Below, piece after piece: positions 18,123 through 29,301 of a stretch of DNA of 64,000 bases. This DNA is from Pseudophaeobacter flagellatus (GTDB lineage Bacteria > Pseudomonadota > Alphaproteobacteria > Rhodobacterales > Rhodobacteraceae): positions 62,001 to 126,000 of the forward strand of contig NZ_JAJQRG010000010.1 in the NCBI RefSeq assembly GCF_021228235.1, written 5' to 3'. How positions within the stretch are numbered: the first letter of the stretch is position 1; the number at the start of each line of letters is the position of its first letter. The notes under the pieces are model-generated. The model saw only the letters and a program-made list of their open reading frames with translations, did not search any database and was not told where the DNA came from. The position numbers were made by a program, and so were the translations under genes.

Positions 18123-18330
18123 CGTATTCTCTCGATATAGTTCAGTTTTGCAGCACAGAGCGCCGCGGTGCCTGTCAGAAGGTGGCCTCTCAGCCAGGGG
18201 GCCTGTCAGAAGGCTACCCCCGAATGGCTGGCTTTGCATCACTGCACGGTCTGCTGCGCATCTTCCCGCCCATGCGCGCATCGTTCCCAAGACCGATGGG
18301 ATTGATGAGGGCTCTGCCGCGTTTGAATAT

Positions 18331-18388
18331 AGGGGCTCTGCCCCCGCGCCCGGAGGGCGCTCCCCCGGGATATTTCAGGCCAAATGAA
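18331..18388. repeat. GC-rich intergenic repeat with two hairpins
   Basis: Within the 392-base gap between the DUF1800 gene and aspS. Hairpins GGGGC-TCT-GCCCC (18332-18344) and GCGCCC-GGA-GGGCGC (18346-18360) are followed by a conserved-looking tail CCCCCGGGATATTT and AAATGAAG. From memory, very similar sequences recur between genes in Roseobacter-group genomes. No other copy is seen in this window. The rest of this gap holds only the aspS terminator. Confidence 0.6.
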
Positions 18389-18447
18389 GCCGCGAAGCGC
18401 GCCCCCAGGCCAATGTTGCAGAGAGGCACCGGCAGGCCGAAGCAGAA

Positions 18448-18473
18448 ACACCCGGAAGAAACCTCCCGGGTGT
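18448..18473 (-). terminator. Likely aspS terminator
   Basis: ACACCCGG (18448-18455) pairs with CCGGGTGT (18466-18473) around a 10-base loop, 41 bases past the aspS stop on the minus strand, followed by a modest T-rich tail. Confidence 0.6.
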
Positions 18474-18514
18474 CGTCGTTTTACAGAGCGGCAAGAACCA
18501 CCACGAGATGCGGC

Positions 18515-20368
18515 CTACTGGTCCTGGGGAATGACCCGCAGACCCAGTTCCATCAGCTGGTCAGACATTGGCTCGCTTGGGGCCGACATCATCAGATCTT
18601 CGGCGCGTTGGTTCATCGGGAACATGATGACCTCGCGGATATTTGCCTCATCCGCCAGGAGCATCACCATCCGGTCGATGCCGGCGGCACAGCCACCGTG
18701 CGGCGGGGCACCGTATTGGAAGGCATTGACCATGCCGCCAAAGCGTTTTTCGACCTCGTCTTTACCGTAGCCGGCGATTTCAAAGGCTTTGAACATGATT
18801 TCAGGGCGGTGGTTCCGGATCGCGCCCGAAACCAGCTCATAGCCGTTGCAGGCCAGGTCATATTGGTAGCCCAGCACCTCGAGAGGGTTGCCCTCCAATG
18901 CCTCCATTCCGCCCTGAGGCATCGAGAAGGGATTGTGCTCGAAATCGATCTTGCCGGTTTCTTCGTCCGCTTCGTAGATCGGGAAGTCGACAACCCAGGC
19001 AAAGGCAAAACGGTCCTTGTCGGTGAGGCCCAGCTCTTCGCCAATCACATTGCGGGCGCGGCCAGCAACGCCTTCAAAGGCTTTGGGTTTACCGCCGAGG
19101 AAGAAGGCAGCATCCCCCACGTCAAGACCCAGCTGCTGGCGGATCGCTTCGGTGCGCTCGGGCCCGATGTTCTTGGCCAGCGGGCCTGCAGCCTCGCTCC
19201 CCAGAGTGATCTCGCCGGATTTGACCAGCGCGTTGACCTCTTTGACCGTGATGCCGCGTTCCTGCGCGATCGAGTCGGGCGACTGTTTGCGCCAGAAGAT
19301 ATAGCCCATGCCGGGCAGGCCTTCTTTTTGCGCAAAGGCGTTCATGCGGTCGCAGAACTTGCGGCTGCCGCCTTTGGGCGCCGGGATGGCGCGCACTTCG
19401 GTGCCCTCTTGCTCCAGCAGTTTGGCAAAGATGGCAAAGCCGGAACCGGCAAAATGCTCAGACACCACCTGCATCTTGATCGGGTTGCGCAGGTCGGGCT
19501 TGTCCGAACCATACCACAGGGCCGCATCGCGGTAGGAGATTTGTGGCCAGTCTGTATCAACCTTGCGGCCGCCGCCAAACTCTTCGAACACGCCCTGCAT
19601 CACCGGCTGGATGGTGTCAAAGACATCCTGTTGAGTGACAAAGGACATCTCGAGATCAAGCTGGTAGAAATCGGTGGGCGAGCGGTCGGCGCGCGGGTCT
19701 TCGTCGCGGAAACAGGGCGCAATCTGGAAGTATTTGTCAAAGCCCGAGACCATCATCAGCTGTTTGAACTGCTGCGGTGCCTGCGGCAGGGCGTAGAACT
19801 TGCCCGGGTGCAGTCGCGAGGGCACCAGGAAGTCACGCGCCCCTTCGGGGGAGGAGGCGGTGATGATGGGGGTTTGGTATTCGTTGAACCCGTTGTTCCA
19901 CATGCGCTTGCGGATTGACTGCACCATGTTGGAGCGCAGCAGCATGTTCTGTTGCATCTTCTCGCGGCGCAGGTCGAGGTAGCGATAGCGCAGACGGGTT
20001 TCCTCGGGGTATTCCTGCTCGCCAAAGACCATAAGCGGCAACTCTTCCGCCTTGCCCAGGACTTCGATGTCGCGAATAAAAACCTCGACCTCACCGGTGG
20101 GAAGCTTGTCGTTAACCAGGCTTGCGTCGCGCGCCAGCACGTTGCCATCAATACGGATGCACCATTCGGAGCGCACCTTTTCGATCTCGGCAAAGACGGG
20201 GCTGTCAGGATCGGCCATCACCTGGGTGATGCCATAGTGGTCACGCAGGTCGATGAACAGCAACCCGCCGTGGTCGCGGACACGGTGGACCCAGCCGGAG
20301 AGGCGGACGGTGTCGCCCACGTTGGATTTGTTCAGTTCGGCGCAGGTATGGCTGCGATAGGCATGCAT
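18515..20368 (-). CDS. aspS: Aspartyl-tRNA synthetase
   Basis: Charges tRNA-Asp (possibly also tRNA-Asn, if this organism uses the transamidation route). At 617 residues it is a little longer than E. coli AspRS (590). The N-terminal OB-fold anticodon domain is seen in [26 protein letters not shown]. The class II catalytic core has motif 2 in [24 protein letters not shown], a bacterial GAD insertion in the middle, and motif 3 in [12 protein letters not shown] near the C-terminus. It lies downstream of pabC with 252 bases between, enough for its own promoter. Confidence 0.97.
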   Translation of the reverse strand: MHAYRSHTCAELNKSNVGDTVRLSGWVHRVRDHGGLLFIDLRDHYGITQVMADPDSPVFAEIEKVRSEWCIRIDGNVLARDASLVNDKLPTGEVEVFIRDIEVLGKAEELPLMVFGEQEYPEETRLRYRYLDLRREKMQQNMLLRSNMVQSIRKRMWNNGFNEYQTPIITASSPEGARDFLVPSRLHPGKFYALPQAPQQFKQLMMVSGFDKYFQIAPCFRDEDPRADRSPTDFYQLDLEMSFVTQQDVFDTIQPVMQGVFEEFGGGRKVDTDWPQISYRDAALWYGSDKPDLRNPIKMQVVSEHFAGSGFAIFAKLLEQEGTEVRAIPAPKGGSRKFCDRMNAFAQKEGLPGMGYIFWRKQSPDSIAQERGITVKEVNALVKSGEITLGSEAAGPLAKNIGPERTEAIRQQLGLDVGDAAFFLGGKPKAFEGVAGRARNVIGEELGLTDKDRFAFAWVVDFPIYEADEETGKIDFEHNPFSMPQGGMEALEGNPLEVLGYQYDLACNGYELVSGAIRNHRPEIMFKAFEIAGYGKDEVEKRFGGMVNAFQYGAPPHGGCAAGIDRMVMLLADEANIREVIMFPMNQRAEDLMMSAPSEPMSDQLMELGLRVIPQDQ

Positions 20369-20620
20369 GGCGTGACCTTTCGGTATGCGGGTCTAGTCTT
20401 CGGGCGGGCCGTCATTCGGGATATGCGCGTTGGCGCTGGGAATTCGGCGCAAAATTCGTCTGGGCCGATACACAGGGTTGCGGCGCGCTTGTCAAGCAAA
20501 GCGCGACGTTTTCGCCGCAATCTGGAGATATACTGTCTCCGCCGTGCTGGTTACCCCGCCAGGTGGGGGCTGCCATCGGGCGCTGGACCCAGCGCCAAGA
20601 CCACCCGACTGCATCCAGGA

Positions 20621-21295
20621 TCACGGAGACGGCGCGACCGCACCGGGAAAGGCCGCCGGGATCTCCCCCCGCAAGGAATTGCCCACGGTGACATTTTGCG
20701 CATCCCGCAAATCCCGGAGCGTGACCACCTGCTCTGACACCTGCTTGGCCTCCAGCAGCTGCTGTCGCAGCACCCCGGGTAGCAAGCCAGATGACAGAGG
20801 CGGCGTTACCCGGAGACCAGAGCGCAGTGTCACAAAGACATTCGTGATCGTGCCTTCGCAGAGTTCATCCCTTTCATTGAGAAACAGCATCTCATCCACC
20901 CCGGCAGGCAGAGAGTTGCGCACCGTATCATAGATCCGACGATGGGTGGTCTTGTGCAGCAGCCAGGCATCATCGGATCGGACCCTTTGTTTTGCCAGCG
21001 CAACAACCCAGGACTGAGGCGCGGGTGGCAGCGGAACCGTGCTCAGCTCTACCGCGCCAGTTGCCGCCAAGGTGAGACGGCAGCGCAGGTCCTCTTCTGC
21101 CTGCAGCGCTTGCAAAGGTGCCATCTGGGTCCTTCGGTCAAAGGGAATGCCAAACACCTGGGCTGATCGCTCCAGCCGGTGCAGGTGGTGCTGTAGCCCC
21201 CTGATCCCGCAGCCGGCCCTGTAGCCAAAGGTTTCGATCAGGCGGAAATCGGCACCCTGGGCGATGGCGTCAGCTGGGCAAAACGGGCTTTCCAT
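20621..21295 (-). CDS. pabC: Aminotransferase class IV, probable aminodeoxychorismate lyase
   Basis: A 224-residue PLP enzyme that most likely turns 4-amino-4-deoxychorismate into p-aminobenzoate and pyruvate for folate. The class IV fold is shown by FRLIETFGY at the start, HLHRLERSA near 40, the PLP lysine in LLHKTTHRRIYD (Lys near 118) and LNERDELCEGTITNVFV near 140. Its 5' end overlaps the 3' end of pabB by 58 bases in another frame, which ties it to that pathway. Branched-chain or D-amino acid aminotransferases share these motifs, so the assignment leans on context. Confidence 0.85.
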   Translation of the reverse strand: MESPFCPADAIAQGADFRLIETFGYRAGCGIRGLQHHLHRLERSAQVFGIPFDRRTQMAPLQALQAEEDLRCRLTLAATGAVELSTVPLPPAPQSWVVALAKQRVRSDDAWLLHKTTHRRIYDTVRNSLPAGVDEMLFLNERDELCEGTITNVFVTLRSGLRVTPPLSSGLLPGVLRQQLLEAKQVSEQVVTLRDLRDAQNVTVGNSLRGEIPAAFPGAVAPSP

Positions 21296-22419
21296 AGGGC
21301 TTCCTCATATTCCGACTGGGCAGTGCTGTCCCAGACAACGCCGCCGCCAACGTTCAGGGTGGCGCGCCCCTCTTCGACCATCAAGGTGCGAATGGCCACG
21401 TTGAATTCAGAGGCACCATCCGGGGCCATCCAGCCAATGCTGCCACAGTAGATATCACGCGCCCAGGGTTCCAGATCGGACAGGATTTCCATCGCCCGGA
21501 TTTTTGGCGCACCGGTGATGGAGCCGCAGGGAAACAGCGCCTGAAATATCTGCCCCAGCCCAATCCCCGGACGCAGCTGCGCCTGCACGGTTGAGACCAT
21601 CTGATGCACCGTGGCATAGCTCTCTACCGCGAACAGTTCCGGCACCGTGACCGACCCCAGCTCGGCAATGCGCGAGATATCATTGCGCAGCAGATCGACG
21701 ATCATCAGGTTCTCGGCGCGATTCTTTGCGTCCTGCTGCAAGAAGGCCCGCGCCTGTGCGTCCTCGACCGGATCGGCACAGCGCGGTTGCGTGCCTTTCA
21801 TCGGCCGCGTTTCGATCCGGCCTGCCGCATCGGTACGAAAGAACAGCTCGGGCGAGCGCGACAGCAGATCCGGCAGCCCCTCTTGCAGCACCAAGGCACC
21901 GTGACCGACCTGCTGGCGCGCCGCAAGGGCCGCGTAGAGATCGCTGGAATGGCCCGCAACACCCGCATCAATTGGAAAGGTCAGATTGGCCTGGTAGATA
22001 TCGCCTGCCCCAATGGCGCGGTTCACTTTGCTATAGGCAGCGCCATAGCGTTCAAAGTTCCAGCGCGGGTGCAGCTCGCTCAGGCCTGCGGTGACACTTT
22101 GAACCTTGTGGCGCAGATGCGGCGGTTGTTTCGCGCGCGAAACGCGGGTCGGTGGGTCATAGACACCAAAACACAGCAACGGCAGACGCCGGTTCGACGG
22201 TAGACGCGCCACAAGGCTTGGCTCCAGCGCATAGCCGAGTTCATAGCTTGCATAGCCCGCCAGCCAATGGCCCTGGCGGCCCGTTGCCTCCAGATCTGCC
22301 AGCGCCTTTGGAACCTCGGCGACAGAATCAGCCCGGATCATGCGCAGGGGCGCGGTAAACAGCATCTCTTGCCCCCCAGCTGCCTGCAGACGCGGACCCT
22401 GATCAAAACGAATTTGCAC
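21238..22419 (-). CDS. pabB: Aminodeoxychorismate synthase component I
   Basis: Converts chorismate, with ammonia from a glutaminase partner, to 4-amino-4-deoxychorismate. The chorismate-binding core is clear: GDIYQANLTFP, SPELFFRTDAAGRIETRPMKGT, the KNRAENLMIVDLLRND stretch, the signature PCGSITGAPKIRAMEIL, and GGGVVWDSTAQSEYEEALWKA near the end. The first codon is uncertain. A GTG at 22419 has a GGGGG element upstream and gives 393 residues, while a TTG at 22443 would add eight. No pabA glutaminase is encoded nearby. It overlaps pabC and is divergent from carB. Confidence 0.92.
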   Translation of the reverse strand: MQIRFDQGPRLQAAGGQEMLFTAPLRMIRADSVAEVPKALADLEATGRQGHWLAGYASYELGYALEPSLVARLPSNRRLPLLCFGVYDPPTRVSRAKQPPHLRHKVQSVTAGLSELHPRWNFERYGAAYSKVNRAIGAGDIYQANLTFPIDAGVAGHSSDLYAALAARQQVGHGALVLQEGLPDLLSRSPELFFRTDAAGRIETRPMKGTQPRCADPVEDAQARAFLQQDAKNRAENLMIVDLLRNDISRIAELGSVTVPELFAVESYATVHQMVSTVQAQLRPGIGLGQIFQALFPCGSITGAPKIRAMEILSDLEPWARDIYCGSIGWMAPDGASEFNVAIRTLMVEEGRATLNVGGGVVWDSTAQSEYEEALWKARFAQLTPSPRVPISA

Positions 22420-22661
22420 GCCGCAGCCCCCGAATTCAGCCAAATCTCTTGCTGTCGCTTATATCTGTACGCTATGCGAACAAAAGCAATAAAAGCGGCA
22501 ATTCGATGCGCAACGCCGATCCCCCTTGCACCTTTTTGCGCTACCCCTATAACGCAGGACAATTTGGGCGCTTGGGGCTGCCCGACTCGCCTAACGATCT
22601 CTGACCGACCTGAGCAAACCGCTTGGGCCTGCCGCTCGCACATAACGAAGGAAGCTTACCC

Positions 22662-25600
22662 ATGCCAAAAAGAACCGACATCCAGTCGATCATGATCATT
22701 GGTGCGGGGCCCATTATTATTGGGCAGGCCTGCGAATTCGACTATTCCGGTGCCCAGGCCTGCAAGGCCCTGAAGGAAGAAGGCTACCGGGTTATCCTGG
22801 TCAATTCCAACCCCGCGACCATCATGACCGACCCCGGCCTGGCGGATGCTACCTATATCGAACCGATCACCCCCGAAGTAGTTGCAAAGATTATCGAAAA
22901 AGAGCGCCCCGACGCGCTGCTGCCCACCATGGGCGGCCAGACGGGGCTCAACACCTCACTGGCGCTCGAAGAAATGGGCGTGCTGGCGGAATTTGGCGTC
23001 GAGATGATTGGTGCCACCCGCGAAGCCATCGAGATGGCCGAGGACCGCAAACTGTTCCGCGACGCGATGGATCGTCTGGGCATTGAAAACCCCCGCGCCA
23101 CCATCGTCACCGCGCCAAAGCTGGAAGACGGCAAGGCTGACCTGAATGAAGGTGTGCGTATCGCGTTGGAAACGCTCGAAGATATCGGGTTGCCAGCGAT
23201 CATCCGGCCTGCCTTTACCATGGGCGGCACCGGCGGTGGTGTTGCCTATAACCGGGAAGACTACGAGCACTTCTGCCGCACCGGCATGGATGCCTCGCCG
23301 GTCAATCAGATCCTGGTCGACGAGAGCCTGCTGGGCTGGAAAGAATTTGAGATGGAGGTGGTCCGTGACAAGGCGGATAACGCCATCATCGTCTGCGCCA
23401 TTGAAAACATCGACCCCATGGGCGTGCACACCGGCGATTCGATCACCGTGGCCCCGGCGCTGACGCTGACCGACAAAGAATACCAGATCATGCGGACCCA
23501 TTCGATCAACGTGCTTCGCGAGATCGGCGTCGAAACTGGCGGCTCCAACGTGCAATGGGCGGTGAACCCTGCCGATGGCCGTATGGTGGTCATCGAGATG
23601 AACCCGCGGGTGTCGCGTTCTTCGGCGCTGGCCTCCAAGGCCACCGGCTTCCCGATTGCCAAAATCGCCGCCAAGCTGGCTGTGGGCTACACGCTGGACG
23701 AGCTGGACAACGACATCACCAAGGTCACACCGGCCTCGTTTGAGCCTTCGATCGACTATGTGGTCACCAAGATCCCCAAATTCGCCTTTGAGAAATTCCC
23801 CGGTTCCGAACCCTATCTGACCACCGCGATGAAATCCGTGGGCGAAGCCATGTCGATTGGCCGCACCATCCACGAATCGATGCAAAAGGCGCTGGCCTCG
23901 ATGGAATCGGGTCTCACCGGCTTTGATGAGATCGAAATCCCTGGTCTGACCATCGGCACTTGGGACATCGCCACCGAGAGTGCCACCGACAAGGCCGCGG
24001 TGATCAAGGCGATCAGCCAGCAGACCCCGGACCGGCTGCGCACCATCGCCCAGGCGATGCGTCATGGCCTCAGCAACGATGAGATCCACGGTGTCACAAA
24101 ATTTGACCCCTGGTTCCTGGCCCGCATCCGCGAGATCGTCGAAGCCGAAGCAGAGATCCGCACCAACGGCCTGCCAAACGATGAGAAGGCGCTGCGCCAC
24201 CTCAAGATGCTTGGCTTTACCGATGCCCGTCTGGCCAACCTGACCAAAGCGAGCGAAAAATCCGTGCGCGATACGCGGATTGCCAAAGGCGTGACTGCCG
24301 TGTTCAAGCGCATCGACACCTGCGCCGCCGAATTTGAGGCCCAGACCCCCTATATGTATTCCACATATGAGGCCCCGATGATGGGTGACGTGGAATGTGA
24401 GGCACGGCCCTCGGATCGCAAGAAGGTTGTCATCCTGGGCGGTGGTCCCAACCGTATCGGTCAGGGCATCGAGTTTGACTACTGCTGCTGTCACGCCTGC
24501 TATGCGCTGACGGATGCGGGCTATGAAACCATCATGATCAACTGCAATCCGGAAACAGTTTCGACCGACTATGACACCTCTGACCGGCTGTACTTTGAAC
24601 CGCTGACCTTTGAACACGTGATGGAAATCCTGCGGGTCGAGCAGGAAAACGGCACCCTGCACGGAGTCATCGTACAGTTCGGCGGTCAGACCCCGCTGAA
24701 ACTGGCCAACGCGCTGCAGGACGAGGGCATTCCGATCCTGGGCACCACCCCAGACGCCATTGATCTGGCCGAGGACCGCGAGCGGTTCCAGGAGCTGGTC
24801 AACAATCTGGGGCTGAAGCAGCCGCATAACGGCATTGCCTCAACGGATGAGCAAGCCCTGGAAATCGCAGAAAAAATTGGCTTCCCGCTGGTGATCCGCC
24901 CTTCCTACGTGCTGGGTGGCCGGGCGATGGAGATCGTCCGCGATATGGATCAGCTGCGCCGCTACATCGCTGAGGCCGTGGTGGTTTCAGGCGACAGCCC
25001 GGTGCTGCTGGACAGCTACCTGTCTGGCGCGGTTGAACTGGACGTGGATGCGATCTGCGACGGCACCGACGTGCATGTGGCAGGCATCATGCAGCACATC
25101 GAAGAGGCCGGTGTGCACTCGGGCGACAGTGCCTGTTCGCTGCCCCCCTACTCCCTGTCCAAGGATCTGATCGAAGAGATCAAGACCCAGACCTATGCGC
25201 TGGCCAAGGCGCTGAATGTTGTGGGCCTGATGAATATCCAGTTTGCCATCAAGGACGATGAGATCTTCCTCATTGAGGTAAACCCCCGCGCCAGCCGTAC
25301 CGTGCCCTTTGTAGCCAAGGCCACCGACAGCGCCATTGCTTCCATTGCGGCGCGCGTCATGGCGGGCGAAAAGCTCACCGCCTTCCCGCACCGTGGCCCC
25401 TACAAGCCCGATGCCGGCTATGATGTGGACACGCCAATGGCGGATCCGATGACCCTGGCCGATCCCGATATGCCCTGGTTCTCGGTGAAAGAAGCGGTGC
25501 TGCCCTTTGCCCGTTTCCCCGGCGTTGACACCATTCTGGGGCCAGAGATGCGCTCTACTGGTGAAGTCATGGGCTGGGACCGCGACTTCCCACGTGCCTT

Positions 25601-26030
25601 CCTCAAGGCGCAGATGGGAGCCGGCATGGTGCTGCCATCTGAGGGTCGTGCCTTTATCTCGATCAAGGACGCCGACAAGGGCGCACCGATGCTCGAGGCC
25701 GCCAATGTGTTGATCGAGCAAGGCTTTACCCTGATGGCCACCAGTGGCACCCATAAATGGCTCGATGGTCACGGCGTCGCCTGCGAGCTGGTCAACAAGG
25801 TCTATGAGGGCCGTCCGCATGTGGTGGACCTGCTGAAAGATGGCCATGTGCAGCTGTTGATGAACACCACCGAGGGGGCGCAGGCTGTAGAAGACAGCAA
25901 GGAAATGCGCTCGGTGGCGCTCTATGACAAGATCCCCTATTTCACCACCGCTGCCGCCTCCAACGCTGCAGCCCTGGCCATCAAGGCCCAGGCCGAAGGG
26001 GATGTGGAAGTGAAAAGCCTGCAAGGCTGA
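22662..26030 (+). CDS. carB: Carbamoyl-phosphate synthase large subunit
   Basis: CarB makes carbamoyl phosphate from bicarbonate, ammonia and two ATP for arginine and pyrimidines. It is 1122 residues, the length usual for alphaproteobacteria. Two homologous ATP-grasp halves are plain: each opens with a nucleotide motif ([19 protein letters not shown], then [19 protein letters not shown]), and each has an ENPRxS-type site ([18 protein letters not shown] and [18 protein letters not shown]). The C-terminal MGS-like allosteric domain follows ([13 protein letters not shown]). ATG 22662 has AAGGAAG in front. The carA small-subunit gene is not adjacent. Confidence 0.98.
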   Translation: MPKRTDIQSIMIIGAGPIIIGQACEFDYSGAQACKALKEEGYRVILVNSNPATIMTDPGLADATYIEPITPEVVAKIIEKERPDALLPTMGGQTGLNTSLALEEMGVLAEFGVEMIGATREAIEMAEDRKLFRDAMDRLGIENPRATIVTAPKLEDGKADLNEGVRIALETLEDIGLPAIIRPAFTMGGTGGGVAYNREDYEHFCRTGMDASPVNQILVDESLLGWKEFEMEVVRDKADNAIIVCAIENIDPMGVHTGDSITVAPALTLTDKEYQIMRTHSINVLREIGVETGGSNVQWAVNPADGRMVVIEMNPRVSRSSALASKATGFPIAKIAAKLAVGYTLDELDNDITKVTPASFEPSIDYVVTKIPKFAFEKFPGSEPYLTTAMKSVGEAMSIGRTIHESMQKALASMESGLTGFDEIEIPGLTIGTWDIATESATDKAAVIKAISQQTPDRLRTIAQAMRHGLSNDEIHGVTKFDPWFLARIREIVEAEAEIRTNGLPNDEKALRHLKMLGFTDARLANLTKASEKSVRDTRIAKGVTAVFKRIDTCAAEFEAQTPYMYSTYEAPMMGDVECEARPSDRKKVVILGGGPNRIGQGIEFDYCCCHACYALTDAGYETIMINCNPETVSTDYDTSDRLYFEPLTFEHVMEILRVEQENGTLHGVIVQFGGQTPLKLANALQDEGIPILGTTPDAIDLAEDRERFQELVNNLGLKQPHNGIASTDEQALEIAEKIGFPLVIRPSYVLGGRAMEIVRDMDQLRRYIAEAVVVSGDSPVLLDSYLSGAVELDVDAICDGTDVHVAGIMQHIEEAGVHSGDSACSLPPYSLSKDLIEEIKTQTYALAKALNVVGLMNIQFAIKDDEIFLIEVNPRASRTVPFVAKATDSAIASIAARVMAGEKLTAFPHRGPYKPDAGYDVDTPMADPMTLADPDMPWFSVKEAVLPFARFPGVDTILGPEMRSTGEVMGWDRDFPRAFLKAQMGAGMVLPSEGRAFISIKDADKGAPMLEAANVLIEQGFTLMATSGTHKWLDGHGVACELVNKVYEGRPHVVDLLKDGHVQLLMNTTEGAQAVEDSKEMRSVALYDKIPYFTTAAASNAAALAIKAQAEGDVEVKSLQG

Positions 26031-26061
26031 TCCCCTCCACCTCGCCAGACACAAATGAAAT

Positions 26062-26090
26062 CCCCGGCTCGTTGAGCTGGGGTTTTCTCA
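26062..26090 (+). terminator. carB terminator
   Basis: Nine-base stem CCCCGGCTC / GAGCTGGGG (one G-T pair) with a 3-base loop, then TTTTCTCATTT, 32 bases after the carB stop. Confidence 0.85.
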
Positions 26091-26183
26091 TTTCGACCAG
26101 CACTCAGGCTGGAAGTTCATAGCTTTGTGTAAATCACTCCATCCATTGTTACCTGTGCGAACCAGAGTGCACAGAAACAGAAA

Positions 26184-26207
26184 GGGCCGCGATTTTCACC
26201 GCGACCC
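26184..26207 (-). terminator. Terminator of the RND efflux operon
   Basis: On the minus strand GGGTCGCG pairs with CGCGGCCC (one wobble) around an 8-base loop, followed by TTTCTGTTTCTG. It lies 31 bases beyond the pump gene stop. Confidence 0.75.
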
Positions 26208-26237
26208 CTAAGAAATTTTTGGTTGCGTACACCTTCT

Positions 26238-29200
26238 TTATGCCGCCAGGGCCACAGCCTCCTTCTCCCGCTTCTCATCGCGGGCAAAGAAGATCAGGTA
26301 GAACACCGGCGCCGCCACCAGGGTCAGCACGGTGGCAAAGGCCAGACCGCCCATGATGGTCACCGCCATGGAGACAAAGAAGGCGTCCCACAGCAATGGG
26401 ATCATCCCCAGGATAGTGGTCACAGCCGCCAGCATGACGGGGCGCAGACGCGACACCGAGGCCTCGATGATGGCCTCGCGCAGCGGTTTGCCCGTTTCGC
26501 GCACCAGGTCGATTTCTTCGACCAGAACGATGCCATTCTTGATCAGCATGCCCGACAGGCTGAGCAGGCCCAGAAGCGCGGTGAAGGTAAAGGGCAGACC
26601 GGTGCCAAGCAGGCCAACAACCACCCCGTTCACCGACATCGGCACCAAGAGCCAGATGATGATCGGCTGGCGCAGCGCATTGAACAAAAGCACCGAGATC
26701 AGCACCATGATCAGCACCGTCACAGGCAACTGCTTGCCCAGGCTTTCATTGGCATCGCCCGAGCTTTCGTGCTCCCCCCCCCATTCCATGGTATAGCCCG
26801 GCGGCAGCGGCATCTCTTCAATGCTCGACTGGATTTCGGCAAAGACCGTGGCCGCCGTCAGATCAGTAGGGATATCGGCGCCCACCGTCAGCGTCGGAAC
26901 CCGGTCGCGGCGGTGCAGCAACGTGTTCTCCAGCTTCAGATCGACACCATCAATCATTTGTTCGATCGGCAGGAATTTCTGCGCGGTATTGGAATAAACC
27001 ACCTGATCCATGATGTTATAGGTGCCATCACGGGGGCGGCGAATAACGATGGGGATCAGCCGGTCCTGTTCGCGAAAGACCCCGGCCTGCAAGCCATCGG
27101 TTGAAAACAACAGCGTATCGGCAATGTCTTCGCGGGCGATACCGGCGGTCTGGGCCCGCTCGGTCGCATAGCGCGGGGTCAGCACCAGCTCCTGCTCGCG
27201 CCAGTCCTGCCGTGTATTGAGGATATTGGGCGAAGTGGTCTCCAGACGGCGCATCGCCTCTTCTCCCAGTTGGCGCAGCACCTTTGGATCCGGCCCCGAG
27301 AAGCGCACCTGGATGGGATCGCCGCCGCCCGGCCCAAAGACCAGCCGTTTAGTGCGGAACTCACCCTCGGGGAACTGCGCCTGGCCAAAGGCTTCCAGTT
27401 CTTGTTGCAATGGCGGAATATCAGCCAGGCTGGCGGTACGAATGATCATATGACCATAGCTTGGGTTAGGTTTCTCAGCGTTATAGGTCAGCATGAAACG
27501 GGTGGCGCCCTGCCCCACGAAACTGGTGAAATCCACCACGTCATTGCGCGTTTTCAACCAGTCCTCGACCACGGCAAGATGCGCCGAAGTTGTTTCTATC
27601 GTGCTGCCCTGTGGCAGTTTGTAATGCACGAAGAACAGCGGCGTATTGGCATCGGGAAAGAACTGCTGCTTGACGGTGCCAAAGGCGACAAAGCACACCG
27701 CCGTCAGGCCAAACAGCCCCACGACCACCAGCCAGCGCAGTTTTAACGAAATCCGCAGCAAGCCCCCATAGGCGCGGAACAGCAGGCCTCCATAGGCATC
27801 CGTATCGCCGCCATCGCCCTGTTTGAAGAAATAATGCCCCAAGAGCGGCGTCGCGGTCAGCGCCAAGAGCCAGCTCAGCAACAGGGAAATCCCAATCACT
27901 GCAAAGAGCGAGAACAGGAATTCACCGGCGGAATCCGGGCTTAGCCCAATGCCGGCAAAGGCCATGATGCCAATCACCGTAGCACCCAGAAGCGGAATCT
28001 GCGTCTTGGCGGCCGCATCATGGGCTGCGGCACGGGAATCGCGCCCACGCTGCATAGAGATCTGCATGCCTTCGGCCACCACAATGGCGTTATCCACCAA
28101 CATCCCCATGGCGATAATCAGCGCGCCCAGCGAGATCCGCTCCATTTCAATGGAAAACAGGTTCATGAACAAGAGCGTGCCCACAACCGTCAGCAACAGG
28201 GTTGTGCCCACAACCACAGCCGCCCGCCAGCCCATGAACAGGGCCAGCACCGCAACCACAATCGCCACCGAGGTCGCAAGATTGACCAGGAAGTCATTGG
28301 ATGCCTGATCAACCACCAGATGCTGCTGATAGATCGGCAAAAGCTCTACCCCAAAGGGGATCTGCCGGTCCAGCGCGGCCAGACGATCATCGACCCGTGT
28401 GCCCACTTCGACGATATTTTCACTGGCAAGGCCGGCAATGCCAAGGGTGAAGGCTTCGACCCCGTTGAACCGGATCATCAGGTCGGGGTTGCTGGTGCGG
28501 CCGCGAAAGACCTCGGCCATATCAACCACATTGATCACCTCGCCCTGGGCGCCAATCGACAGGCCAGCGATTTCCGACACGGTATCCGATCCAGCCGGGG
28601 CGCTGATGCGGGTTTCGGAGTGTTCGCCATCAAGAAACCCGCCAGAACGTACGGTATTGGAGGTGGCGATAGAGCCGGCGATGGCATTGATAGAGATGTT
28701 CTGATTGACCGAAATCGCCATATTCGGTTCGACAAAGACCGCCTCGTCCGGCAGGCCCGCAATCTCGACATCCGCGACCCCGTCTACCGCCAACAGCTCG
28801 CGCCGCAAAAAGGTGGCCAATTCGTGTTTTTCGGCGTCAGTATAGCCCTCGGTGGTAACTGCATAAAACAGGCCAAAGACATCGCCAAAACTGTCGTTCA
28901 CAAAGGGCTGGGAAACCCCATCGGGCAGCCCGCGCGCCGCATCGCGAATATTGGCCCGCAGATCGGTCCAGATTGCAGGCAATTCACTGCCATCATAGAT
29001 GTCTTGCATTTCCACTTCGATCAGCGAACTACCGGGACGATTGATCGAGGTGATGGTCTTCACCTCGCCCATTTTCTGGATCGCAGATTCCAGCGGCTCA
29101 GTCACCTCGCGGGCGACCTGCTCGGCGCTGGCGCCGGGATAGGCGGTGACGATAACCGCCTGTTTGATGGTAAAAGCGGGGTCTTCCAGGCGACCAAGGT

Positions 29201-29291
29201 TGAGGAACCCCCATATGCCGCCCAGCAGGGCCACCAGCATGATGATCCAAGTATAAAGTGGCCGATTGATCGAGGCACGTGCGATATCCAT
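26238..29291 (-). CDS. RND efflux pump permease (AcrB/HAE1-like)
   Basis: A 1017-residue inner-membrane proton antiporter that would expel hydrophobic compounds with an adaptor and an outer-membrane channel. The RND pattern is full: first helix at about 10-30, a porter loop, helices clustered near 340-540, a second loop, and helices near 855-1005. Proton-relay residues appear as Asp in GMLVDNAIVVAEG (the second Asp of AcrB is Asn here) and Lys in GMLIKNGIVLVEE. The start at 29291 has a GAGG site 8 bases before. It is third in a marR-adaptor-pump operon; no outer-membrane factor is encoded here, so a shared channel is likely. Confidence 0.92.
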   Translation of the reverse strand: MDIARASINRPLYTWIIMLVALLGGIWGFLNLGRLEDPAFTIKQAVIVTAYPGASAEQVAREVTEPLESAIQKMGEVKTITSINRPGSSLIEVEMQDIYDGSELPAIWTDLRANIRDAARGLPDGVSQPFVNDSFGDVFGLFYAVTTEGYTDAEKHELATFLRRELLAVDGVADVEIAGLPDEAVFVEPNMAISVNQNISINAIAGSIATSNTVRSGGFLDGEHSETRISAPAGSDTVSEIAGLSIGAQGEVINVVDMAEVFRGRTSNPDLMIRFNGVEAFTLGIAGLASENIVEVGTRVDDRLAALDRQIPFGVELLPIYQQHLVVDQASNDFLVNLATSVAIVVAVLALFMGWRAAVVVGTTLLLTVVGTLLFMNLFSIEMERISLGALIIAMGMLVDNAIVVAEGMQISMQRGRDSRAAAHDAAAKTQIPLLGATVIGIMAFAGIGLSPDSAGEFLFSLFAVIGISLLLSWLLALTATPLLGHYFFKQGDGGDTDAYGGLLFRAYGGLLRISLKLRWLVVVGLFGLTAVCFVAFGTVKQQFFPDANTPLFFVHYKLPQGSTIETTSAHLAVVEDWLKTRNDVVDFTSFVGQGATRFMLTYNAEKPNPSYGHMIIRTASLADIPPLQQELEAFGQAQFPEGEFRTKRLVFGPGGGDPIQVRFSGPDPKVLRQLGEEAMRRLETTSPNILNTRQDWREQELVLTPRYATERAQTAGIAREDIADTLLFSTDGLQAGVFREQDRLIPIVIRRPRDGTYNIMDQVVYSNTAQKFLPIEQMIDGVDLKLENTLLHRRDRVPTLTVGADIPTDLTAATVFAEIQSSIEEMPLPPGYTMEWGGEHESSGDANESLGKQLPVTVLIMVLISVLLFNALRQPIIIWLLVPMSVNGVVVGLLGTGLPFTFTALLGLLSLSGMLIKNGIVLVEEIDLVRETGKPLREAIIEASVSRLRPVMLAAVTTILGMIPLLWDAFFVSMAVTIMGGLAFATVLTLVAAPVFYLIFFARDEKREKEAVALAA

Positions 29292-29301
29292 GTTCCGGGC
29301 C

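Noticed and set aside
18053-19918. 621-codon plus-strand frame opposite aspS
   Set aside because: Antisense shadow of aspS made possible by high GC third positions.
22956-26054. Long open frames on the minus strand opposite carB
   Set aside because: They mirror the codon pattern of a highly conserved gene; no family, no ribosome site, odd His/Gly-rich composition.
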